Below, piece after piece: positions 34,369 to 45,900 of a DNA stretch of 64,000 nt. This DNA comes from Psettodes erumei (Eukaryota > Chordata > Actinopteri > Pleuronectiformes > Psettodidae). Both the position numbers and the translations under genes were made by a program. Location: the NCBI GenBank assembly GCA_016785225.1, contig JAFBJZ010000864.1:186001-250000 (forward strand), in the 5' to 3' direction. Numbering within the stretch: the first letter of the stretch is position 1; each line of letters opens with the position of its first letter. Below the pieces are notes generated by a model that did not search any database, was not told the origin of the DNA, and worked only from the letters and a program-made list of their open reading frames with translations.

Positions 34369-36417
34369 CCTCTGGGCCACAGCTGCCCCCCAGGTGGATC
34401 TAAGTGACTTGAAGTGCTCATTCTCAGTCCCTCGGTCAGTTTATTTAATGCATGTAATTCTCAAGTTTGTTTCCCTGTAGTATGTTGACAAAGCTCTGGA
34501 CGCTGCACACCCTCTCCCCTTACACCTCCCTCTGCTGTGGATACATGTAAATGTCTGCTGAGCAGCTGTGGCCTTCTGGATTACAGTACATTGGTTCTGG
34601 TCCAGGTATCTAGTCTATTTCGACTCCTTCAGTATGTGTGCATTCTCTCTCTCTCACTCACATACACATGCTCACACATATGTGTATATCAAGCAAGATT
34701 TGCTGCAGAGTAATTGAAAACTTGAGAGGAAAGACTAAAACAGAACAAAGAACAGCAGTCTGTTTGCCAGGTGAGTGCAGGTTGTGGTGCTGGCACCGGT
34801 TCTGGGTAATATTTCAGCTTGTAGTGTGTAGTAGTATGTGACGGCTGTTTCTGTAAGATATATAGGCCTCATATGCCAGAGAACCATACCATCGACACAT
34901 GGACAGGAAGAAATGGACTCAGAAATGGATCATTTTTCAGTTGCCTTGCACAAATTGTGTAGTTGTCAGATGAAAAGTACAAATGAGTATCTGTCTAAGC
35001 ATGTGGGCCAGTGTTAGCTTTTGTTGTGACGTAAAATGAAATGCCAAGCGGGTATGAATTTACCTAAATTGTTTCCATTTAACATTGTACACTGTGAGTC
35101 TGTAAGTGGTTTCCATTTCTGATCTACTGCTGATAGGTATAATATAAACTGCCCTGACCGTTGTGGGAAAATGCACAGCCATTGTGAAGAAACGCACACC
35201 ACCGCAAAAGCACTTAAGGCCATTGTGACAGAAATGAAGACTATTGCAAGGCCAGAAGAAATTATTGCCAGCATATGCAAAACTATTTTAGTTGTTCTGG
35301 TGCAGTGAGCGAGGCCGGGGTGCCGTCTGGAAGAGGAAATAAGTTGCTGTATTTGCCAACCACTGCCAGGAAATTACACTGGTACACTGTACACTCCTCT
35401 GCATGGGCCATTCCTACCTTAGCTTCATGGATGATAAGAGCCAGAGTCTGATTTGCACTACAAATTTCACACAGTGCCCTACTGCCCTATGCTCACATGC
35501 ATGCACAAGCCAGGTCCTGGCCTACATTTCCTCTGCACACTCAGTGTTGACCAGTCACTTGTCCATTGAATCATTATTAACTCAGGCAGCTGCCAGCTAC
35601 AATACACACAAGCACATCTTCATCCTCCTCCTCCTCACGTACGCCTGCTCCTCAGCTGACCTGAGGCTCATGTCGTTTGACAGGGGGGAGTGTGACATTT
35701 CACTGCAGAGCATTCCTCTCTATAACATGTGTGTGTTAGGGCTACTCCTTGCATTGCCCTTGAATGAGGAACTGGCCTCACATCAGGAGTGGGATTCATT
35801 CATTGAGACTGTTTCTGCCTGTTGCCCCTAAATAGTTAAAACTACAGGCAGTGCAACTGATATTTCAACCCAACTAACAGAATTTCTCTCTCTGTGTCTC
35901 TGGATGCAAAAGCTGTAATGCTTTTGATAAAAAATTAATTCCTGTGTCAGCGAGTGTTGGGACTTCACTGTTAATTAACTTGCATGGAAATAAGTGCAAA
36001 ATAGCAAAAATGACAAACTGAAGTATCTCTTACTGTACTGTGCTCTGCTGAAAAATCCTCCACGGTTGTTCTGCTTTTCAGCACTTCTCCAACTCAAAGC
36101 GGTGGGCTTTTGCGGGGGTATTTGTGTGCATTAGATGCCTGGATTCAGCCGGTAGAATTCAGAATGGTCTTGTGGGTCAAACGAGGGAAGTGGGACATGG
36201 GGACAGCTGGGAAGCTGCAGGCAAACTGCAGAAGATAGGAAGTACGGGAATCACATGTGCGTGACAGACGCACAGGGAATGCACAGTGCTCTCACCATAG
36301 ATTTGTTTTAATGTCACAGTCCTGTGGCCCGGCGTCCAATGTGTGCTGCTCACACCTTCCGGGCTCTGATGTGTTTGCCCTACATTCTGGTCACATGATC
36401 AGACTTCACACTGCGTG

Positions 36418-36418
<1 letters not shown>

Positions 36419-36462
<44 letters not shown>
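36419..36462. repeat. (CA)22 microsatellite
   Basis: Perfect CA run of about 44 bp in the intergenic region. Confidence 0.97.
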
Positions 36463-36465
<3 letters not shown>

Positions 36466-39046
36466 GTGCAGGTTATATGTTTTCTGTTACCATGATTTAT
36501 GACTGCGCTCAGGAGTATTTTTAGACTGCAACTGGAAGAATTCATCGTTAGTGTGCGCGCGTGTCGGTCGTGTGCGTAAAAGAAACAGATGGAGCCTTCA
36601 GTGGCTTTTTGCTCGCCGGCCTTATTGTTCGTCGCCGAGGCCGAGTGTTACTCTGAGTGAGTGTGCATTTTGTGCTACTGATGCAGGAGCCGTGTGGTGG
36701 TAGCCAGCATGTCCTGTGCTGAGTCACACACAGGCAGAGTGTGGCAGAGCAGCCCTCTGGGCATCAGCTACTGGTTATCAGCTGTGGTTGTGAATGCATG
36801 CCGCAGATTTAACACCAGCGCTAATAGATTCCATGAGCTTAACGCTCACATTTTCTGCTGCGCACTCATCCAGACTGAGTGATATACTGTGTGTTTTCAT
36901 CTCCTCTACCTCTCCAAATGAGGAGCGGCTGGCCATTTGGTCAACACTTGCCCTACTACTGTAAATCTCATCTCTGATGATAAATGAAGCCCCTTTTGTC
37001 TCTGTCATGTGCACAAATAAACACACTTGCACAAAAGGATGGTAATTAGCAATATCCGACTTTTCGCCTTTGTAAGTTTCTTACACGTGGCATCGGTTCA
37101 CAAGTTAAAAGAGATGTAAATTAAACACCCTGCAGCGAGTTTGATCACTGGTTCTTGACAGAAAAGCTTGCACACAGAACCAAGTGAGTTCAGTGGATAA
37201 TTAGTTCCAGTATGATGAGGAAATTAAAATGATAATTGTCATCCATCTTAAAGTCACACTAAAAGCTTCACTAGAATACGCTGTCAGGCAGGCTGCAGTG
37301 TTTACCAAGGGTTTAGCTGACTCAGAATATGGCAGAGAAACTGATAACTGAGAAAAAGGCAGCTGTAACACAGCGCACCGAAACCAAATGAGTGCATCGC
37401 TAATTCGGAACATCAAGTGCATGGCAATAACATTTTACAACCTCAAACGAATTTTGCGCAAGTCAATTATTAAAGCCCCCATTCAATTTGCATTAATGCA
37501 CAATACAGTGATTTCCTCCCTTCAGCAGAAAACATTTGGAGAGTACCGTTTTTCATAAGTTTCATATTTTCTTGCCTGCAGTTTTGAGAAAGAATCCTCA
37601 GTGTGACTTTGATGGCAGCCTTGCGAATTGGAGGAAAAAACCCTGTCTCCCTTCCAGCTTTTCTTTTAGATTTAGGAGGCAGAGCATGATCCAAATTGCC
37701 ACTTGCCTTCTACCTTCAGCAGACAGAGATACAGTCAAACCCACATTTGACTTGATTTTCCTCAGCTGCTTTTGTGCCTGATGCCACTTTTATCCTGGCT
37801 TCAGGGTCTGTCTCGGGGCCTGTACATTCTTCCATCGACATCTGCTTTTATTTTCCTTCTACCCAACTTTCTTCAGTGCTGAATGTGACATACTTTTTTT
37901 TTCTTTTTGTCTTTCTGCCTTAAATTCATGCATGAAACTAATTCCCTTCCAGAACCAGTCTTGGGTATGAACCCAATTTTCAATTTTTAATGTTCCCTCA
38001 AACAGTGCTTGCTTGTCCCTGCATTCAATGCTATTTTCTGTCTTTGTTCTTAAACATACTATATCATTTCCTGCCTTCATTTTACATACATACAGTAGCT
38101 GGCATACAGCCCTCTGCATTTGCGGCTTCCTATCCTTGCCAGAACAACCAGAAACATCTGCAGACTTGCTTGCTTTGCATGGGTTAAAATGCCCTTCCCA
38201 AGGCCACTGCCCATTGGTTATCTTTTAAAAAATATGGTTGTTTCACACAGCTGCAGTTTCCACTTCTTTTCTTTTGTAGGTTTCCATTGACCTGACCCCT
38301 AAATTTTATTTACATTTATTTTATTTACACTCACACATTTTCTCGTGGAAATAATGACTTCTAAGGAGTATCTTTGTTTTATCTGGAGCAAACTGTTCGG
38401 CACTGGTGTCTTCTCATGATCATTGTTCTGTCAATAACCGATCTCAATAAGATAACTCTGGCCATTCAGCCAAATCAAACCTTGTGGAGGAGAATATTAT
38501 ATTAGTACAGGGGATAAAAAAAATAAGACTAACAGTGGTCTTCCTTTGAAATCCAGCTGGCTGCATTTTATGTTCACTCCATGGTGAGACGACCTGCAGA
38601 CTCACAACTGGTGACTGATGCCGTGAGCCTGAACATGTGGTCGAAAACCAAACATCTTGTACCAAATATTTCACAAAGACAAGTGGATTAAATTTGCTGT
38701 GTCTCTTCACTGCGTGGCCAGGCCTAAAGAGGTCAAATTTGTTTAATTCTGTTTTAATTCCAAATAATAATGTGTAGAAATACAAAAAAGGTGCCAAATT
38801 TTTGCACACACCAATCGAGTTCAAAAGATTGACATGCCCAGCTGGTATTAGACAAATAACACCATGGGATGTGTCAGAGTCAGCAAATAACGTCATATCA
38901 GTCAAATCTACATAACTAGTTCTTATATGTAAATATCATGCATGATTATCACTGTCACAATTCAGAGAGGAGCCACATACAGAATGACAGAGTTCTTGGG
39001 CAAACAAGTGAGTTTACTTGAACAAAATACACAGTAACTTTACTTG

Positions 39047-39076
39047 TACTCTTCCTGCACTTGAGCAGGAAGAGTA
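39047..39076. repeat. Short perfect inverted repeat
   Basis: TACTCTTCCTGC and GCAGGAAGAGTA form a perfect 12-bp stem around a 6-nt loop (ACTTGA). No T-run follows and no associated gene is visible, so the function is unknown. Confidence 0.7.
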
Positions 39077-41889
39077 AAGTCCATTCAAGAGCTCAAAACC
39101 CAAACTTCAGTCACTCAGCAGAGGAGGAAGAGGAAGGAGCACAAACTACAACTGGGCAAATGACAATAGCAAAGTGACTCATTTATTTATATATACTGAG
39201 GAGTAAATGAGCAAATGAGCAACAGGTGTGTGGCAGACCAATGACGGTACAGAGGGACTGTCAGTGGGTGGAGACTGTACCGGTGGGAGGAGCTGGCACG
39301 TGCTGACTGGAAAGTGAACAGATGATGTGTAGAGGAGCAGGCAGCTCCAGCAGAGTCAATGGCAGTCACAGCGTAGAATAGAAGCAGGGGAGAAGGGAGA
39401 TAGATGGAGAGACATTAAAGCCAAACAGGGTCACATTAAGTCAGTTGGGTAACATTTTTGTGTTAAATAGAGGTTGTTGTATAATCTTCATGGGAACAAA
39501 TGCTTGCCTTCACAGAAAAGCAGAATCATTCCTCACCACAAAGTGCTGCTACACTTACAGTTACATTTCTTTTGCCGACCAAAGACTTCACCATAATCTG
39601 TCTGAAATAACAACATCCCCGGCTCCTTGAGTCATTACACGTAACATTCTATCCCTCCACTCACAGCTGCTATTTATTTGTGTGGATATTACTTTCATTT
39701 TGACGGTGCCTGTAATAAATGGTCTTTCATATTTGTAGTGTGACTCAGTTAAATGACTGTAGGTATGGAATGGACGAAATTACACCGCGGTAGGCTTGGG
39801 CACCTTGTGAAATCTGTAATACTCGCCGCCCTGACAGACCTAGCCACTACTGCTGAATAGAATTATGAAATGTGAAAACAAAACCTGAGGCTTCTATCCA
39901 CTGTAATTTACTCTTAGTAAAACTGTCTCCTTGGGAACTGTTTCAGCGTCTTCTTGGTGTAATGTTAGGTGGTTGTTACTGTGTTAGTGCTAATGGCTCC
40001 GAGCGAGAACAAATGTGGGCCTTGGGTCCTAAGCCCTGCTGCTAACAGAAGAGCTGTCTCCAAATATTGAATATATTCAGCTTTGTACTTGCAACAACTC
40101 TGCCCCTAAAGGCTCTCTCTCTTTTCTGTGTTGAGCGAGTGAATGGTAATAATTACTCCAGCCATGTGTGAGCTGAGATTCTGCATTAACCGTTCAGTGT
40201 CTGTACTTTTCCGAAAGACCTTTTAAAGAAAAAGAAAGAAAAGAAAAGAAAATAGAAGATAAAAGAAATGTCTTCATTGTGATGATTGTTGTCTTGAGCT
40301 GGGAGGCAGTGTCAAGAATTAAACACGGATGTTGCTGTTAAATAGGGATGAAAATCACACACATATACCACCCCCTCTAAATACCACTCCAACTCCACAC
40401 CTAAAAAAACGGTGCATGTGCATCCTTTCCAGAGAAAAATGATAACACATCCATCTCTCCTCACATAAATGTCTTGTTTTTAAGCAAAAGCAGCAAAACC
40501 AATAATTTTAAGGTGAAATATGACATACATTATGCAAACTTCTATCAATATTAACAGAGCAAAGGATATTAAGTACAAATTAAGTACATTTATTCGAGAC
40601 AGGTGCATTCAACTGTGTTTGCATGTGGTTGAGTTTACTACAGAGACACATATTAATTGTGTAACATATATCTGTATATAAAGTGCATATATACCTGTGT
40701 TCCAACAGGTATGTTGCTGATTATTGTTACAGCTGACATCTGAACTGTGGTCTCCAAGCCTAACTTTAATGTGGGGGGTTTTTGGCACCTCAGGGTTCTG
40801 CAGCACTTACTTTGAGAACTACTGCAATGTACAGTCTATAGTTTGAACCATGCTGGCAGGTGTTCATTCCCACCATCACACATTTTCAAATTCCCATTTT
40901 CGGATATTTGTTTCAGCGAAATAAGCATATTCTCTCCACTGTCACCTTCCCTCTCTGCGTGAATAATTACACATCAGTCTTGTGGTCTCACAGCTTTGCT
41001 CAGACGATACTGCAGCATGGCGGCTTGGGTTTAATGTAAAAGGCATAATGTGGCAGAGTGTTGGGCTCTTTGTTACTCAATGTTAAACCAGGGGGGAAGC
41101 ACCAAAAGCTCAGAGGAACAAATGGCAGGCTCTGTGGTTAAGGTTTTGGTCTATTGAGATCTGACTTATCTTTCTCCCCACGAAAAAGGGGGGAAAATGG
41201 GCAGCAGCAGCATTCCTGTGGGCAACGAGCTATTTTCCCTTTTGTATTATTTCCCCACTGTAAAAGCCTCCAGTTTTATCAATAGCAAATGAAAAAAAGT
41301 ACTCTGCATGTGTGTGCGGTATTTTTCAGTGAAGAGGAGCGAATGAGGCACAGGGACACAATGGAGGGAGGGCACAAACGCCACAGTTCTGAAAGAAGAG
41401 GAGAATGGAGGAGGCATAAAAGCGAGGGATGGAAAAAATGCACGCCCAGGTCTGAGCTGAGATGCAAACACACTCATATACCACTAATGGGAAAAAAAGA
41501 ATGGAAGACAACAAAATTATCATGAGACTGTTTGTCATCTGTGTCCTCAACAGCAGCAGCAGGAGTAGGAGGGACGGTGGCGAGGACAGGGAAAGTCAGA
41601 GCAGATGCAGACACACACAAAAAAGAAATAGGAGGGGCAAGGAGAGAAAGGAGGGAAAGAGAAAATTAAAATCTGACTGACTCTCAGTCTCCCAATTTAT
41701 TTGACGAGAGAAACTTGTGCAACTGTACTGCTTCTCACCTGAATTACAGAATATTTTTACTTATTTGAGAAACTGAAGATAATTATATTCTGTGTACGAC
41801 ATGCATGTGTAACTTTTAGTGTAGTTTTTTGCTGACTTTCGTATGAGGTCGTGTAGTGAACCGCGCAATAAACACACTTTCTCAAAGAG

Positions 41890-42793
41890 CTCTCTTTTTC
41901 AATGACTTTATTGATCATTTAACCAAATATACCATCAGATATACTACACAGGCCGAAGCGTGACAGACAGAACCACAGTGGATGGGCCCCAGACCATCCA
42001 CTGATACACAAAAAACCAAGTCAGTTTTTTTTTCTTAAAGGTAAGAAAATTAGTAAGGCCTCCACAATGTCACCTAATTAAATATTATCTTTTTAACATG
42101 TCATGAACACATTGAACATTTGTTGTTTTTTTTTAATATTTTCCTTTCCAGTGCTTTGATAATTTAGCCATAGCCTCTGAAATAAAAGAGAGAGAGAAAA
42201 AAAAACTCAACACAGACTACTACTTGGCAACGTGTCCTCAGGTCAATGGATGATGATGACGACCACTGTCAGTACAAACAGAATGGAGTCTATATTTAAA
42301 GGCCGTACCACAAACGAACAAAAGAAACGTATTACAAGTGCTTGGATCAGTACTTTTTTTTAGACACCCAACATTTACAGTCAAGAAATGTGAGTCCAAC
42401 TTAACACATACCCTAATATATAACTACTGGAATTGGCAACGTGTTGTGTCTCCCCTCCACCCAACCGCCCACCCCCCTCACTGGATGCTGTGCTGAAGAC
42501 TGTCCGTGTCCTCCAAGCAGGTAACGCCCAACATCCCAGTCAGAGGCGGCTCAGGCCCGGATTCTCCCACTTTGGCGTTCTGGGAAGGGCAACAATCTGG
42601 TAACAATCCAGTCTTTTGTTTGTCCCTCTGCAGGCTGCTGTCCATCACAAGTAAGATATCCATACAGCTACAGTGCTATTCTAAGCTTCTCCTGCACAGC
42701 AAGCTTAGGGTGGCCAACCAGCCTTAAAGCTCTGCCTTCCACATTCCTCGGTCAGTGCCACCCGGAGCAGAGCTTGGATGGCTTGGAGCGCCG
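41890..42793 (-). other. lnx1: lnx1 3' untranslated region (predicted)
   Basis: Sequence from the stop codon to just past the AATAAA at 41913-41908. The end is inferred from the polyadenylation signal; the inner part contains T/A homopolymers and no ORF. Confidence 0.5.
41908..41913 (-). terminator. lnx1: lnx1 polyadenylation signal AATAAA (predicted)
   Basis: On the minus strand the sequence reads ATCAATAAAGTCATTG, a canonical AATAAA about 880 nt past the lnx1 stop codon. It is the clearest such signal in the 3' flank and would define a 3' UTR of about 900 nt. Assignment is by position only. Confidence 0.55.
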
Positions 42794-42929
42794 CTACAGC
42801 AGGCTGCCGGGCCAGGAGACGATGGTCAGGGTGATTCTGCCCCGCAGCTCCTTCAGAAGGCGCACCAGCGCCGTGTGGGTCATCCCCCACGTACTTTTCC
42901 CATTCACCTCCAGCAAGATGTCCCCACAC
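42794..42929 (-). CDS. lnx1: lnx1 last coding exon, end of PDZ4 and stop
   Basis: 136 nt, phase 2 in, acceptor GTGTAG. It encodes CGDILLEVNGKSTWGMTHTA, LVRLLKELRGRITLTIVSWP and ends GSLL before TAG at 42796-42794. Human ends GTFL. Confidence 0.96.
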
Positions 42930-45900
42930 CTACACGGACAGAGAAAAACAATGCTTACCTAAAAGATTATGTAAATTTGCAGCCAGGCCTAAATCATTTT
43001 GTTCATGGAAGATTTTAAGTAGTTTGGGCGGAATACCTTATCCTGCCATCATTGTAGGCTGGCGTCCCCTCCACGATGGAGCGGATAAAAAAGGACTGAT
43101 TGCAGTTGACCTCCTCCTGTCCTCCCACGATACTGAAGCCCAGGCTGCCTGAAGTGCTCCGCCGCAGGACGATGTCCTTGCAGCAGTAGAGATGCCTGCA
43201 CGAACAGAGAGGGAGATTAAAGATGCTAATTTCTCAACCTCCTTTTTTTAATTACATACGGCGCACATCCACACTGAACATGTGTGCTGGAGCTAGATTG
43301 CGGAAAGCGACTCTTCGAGCGAACATCCAGGAAGATGCGACGCAATGGGAAGAGTGGGACTTCTATATCAGTCTCATACAGAAAGCCCAGGGCGGAGTGA
43401 AAATTAAATTCAAATCCTTTCAGTTGCACCACTGGTCTAGACTGCATTCCCATGGTGCGCCAGTACTTAGTTTTGATTCCCAATCAGTTCGCTGTTGGAG
43501 GAGAAACACATTTTCATTTCACTTTAAGAGATAAATTCTTATGCTCAAATCTGAGGGAAAGTTCAGAGAGAAAGGTCTACAGATATAATAGCAGTGGATA
43601 TTTGAGCTGAAAAAATTAGTTTTGAAAGTATAATGAGTGTTCTCTCCCACCTGGCTCTGTCAAAACTTTAGTTGGCACCATCTGGCAGAGGTCAAAGGGA
43701 CGAGTGCAGGGGTGCAGATAATACTGGGCACAGAAAAACTAATAGAAAAAGTCTAAAGATGTATATGGAGTGGGTACAGAGAGACCAAGGATGCTCACCT
43801 GGGTAGCTGCAACCATGACACCCACTGCGGGGAGTAATCGTCGTTGGGCAGCGGACTCTTGGAGCTATCTGCAGGTGAGGGTGTGAGGCAAGGGGGCAAC
43901 GCGCACTCTTGCAGGCTGTCTTCGGGAGGACGCATCTCTAGGACCTTGAGCACAACCGGAGACGAGGTGTTTTTCAAGTTGGCCACAGCCTCGCCTCGCG
44001 TCACCCCCGTCAAATCCAACCCGTTCACGTTTAGCAAGATGTCACCTGCGGAGGGAGAGGGGGCAAGGCACAGCTCATCATCCGGCCCAGGTTTTCTGCC
44101 TCGATAATAGCTTTTCAAAAGACCTCACAGGACAGGGACTCATCATCCACCTATTTAATATTCAACAACCTCCCTGCTGGCACACAAAGGGATGGAAACC
44201 AAGCACCACCTGTGCTTTAAAAAAGCCTCTCAGTGATGAAAGTGGTGCAAGAAAAACACAGGGCACGGGTCAGCCCCGCTAGTAAGCAACTCAAAGGACA
44301 TGTTTGCCCTGTGAGGATATGCAAATACAAATTAATAATCTATTACAAGACACAAACATGTTTTGTTGCAGAGGCAGCTGCTGTAGCTGACGGGTGTGGG
44401 GTGTGTGTGCAATGACAGGCTTAATATGGTTATGTTTTTTAAGACAAAAATGCTGCAACTGGCATTTGGGGCCCAAAATCTCTCACTCTCCTGCCTACAA
44501 ATACATTACACGATATGAAGACTCATTTGGATATGAAGCCATTTGTGCGCCGCTCCATCTTTTTTTTGCTCCGTTTCAGAGCTGACTGATTTCATATAAT
44601 GAAATAATAAAGTACTCCACAAATTCTCTGGATCACAATGAGTCCTGGGCACTTCTATGCTAATGTTTGTTTGTTTTCGTTTAGGCACGCCAGAGCCAAT
44701 TTGGGGAGCGCTGAACCACGGCAGCGCCGCTGAGTTTTCTGCTGGATGAATAACCGCCGTGATGAAACACAAGTCTTAAGTGTTCATCAATCACCCCATC
44801 TGTTAAGTATTCATCGCCAAAGCCAAAATCCATGACAGCCTGCCCGCCATTATGGGAGCGATGCTGTTTTGCACAATAGTCGTCGACAACCGCACAAAAC
44901 TAATTCTCCGTTCGCTACACGAGTAATTATTCGAACAGAAGCACCGAACACGAGGTTCTGCGTAATGAAAAATAATGAGTTATAGTCTAATAATTACAGG
45001 ATCGGAGTGTGCAGGTGCAAGAGACAGCGAGGTTCATGAATAATTTAAATTACCTTTGCGGATGGAGCCTTCCTGTCCCACCACTCCATCAGGGTCCACG
45101 TTTGTGACGTAGATGGGGAGGTCCCACCCTCGGCTGGACATGCCCCCGCCACCGTCATACCCAGGGAGTCGTACGGCTCCTTCGTCAGAGTCACCGTCTT
45201 CTCGTAGCACGCCGGCTTCTGACAAGAGTCCTTCACAGAGGATAATGGCAAATTAATAATGGCCCTTACAGTTACTAATCCTGTAAAGTGCCGACAGATA
45301 ATGTATGTGCACTACATAAATAAAAGTGAATTAAGATGCCTAATTGTAAAAGCAAAAGGGCGGGCTTTTGCTCCTGTGCTTATGTCCTATTGTGACTGCA
45401 TTGTTCACAAAGACATGCATAACTGTCACAGTGGCATCTTCCTTTGTGTATTCACATTCTGATGAACACTATAATTCAAGACCACAACATGACACAAACT
45501 CAACTGTTCCATCAAGGGCACCTTCTATAGACCACGGAAACTAATTAGACCGCGGAGCATTTGCATATTAATAATAACCCTTTTTCTGGGACCTGTGATA
45601 GCCCCTAAATAATGACAGGAGAACTCACCTGAACCACCCATGTTGTGCGGTGGGAACAAAAGTCCAATCACACAGACTTTGTTGCTGCTTAATGATTGAT
45701 GTGTTATGGGCACAGGCCTTTTTCTACTGCTGCCCCAAAACTAGAGAACGTCCTCAGTCCTCCCACCATGCAATTCTTCCCCACTTCTGAGTTGTCTTGA
45801 AACACACTTTTACTCCTAAGCTTTTAACTGGGCCTGACTTAACCAGCTATTTCTCTTCGAGTCTCTGTGGGTCTGTGTCAACATGTTGTTCTTTTGTGTC

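Larger units (their letters stand above)
34369..41889. other. Intergenic region between FIP1-family gene and lnx1 (convergent 3' ends)
   Basis: About 7.5 kb with no gene I can support. It holds a 44-bp CA microsatellite at 36419-36462, a perfect 12-bp hairpin at 39047-39076, and an A/G-rich simple tract at about 40228-40262. The frames at 35403-35831 (+) and 38444-38905 (-) match no known family. The FIP1 gene's 3' UTR must fall in the first part. Confidence 0.6.

Noticed and set aside
35403..35831. 142-codon plus-strand open frame
   Set aside because: No recognised motif or partner exons; Leu/Ser/Cys-rich chance frame.
38444..38905. 153-codon minus-strand open frame in the intergenic region
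   Set aside because: No domain, no flanking exons or regulatory context; probably chance or decayed repeat.
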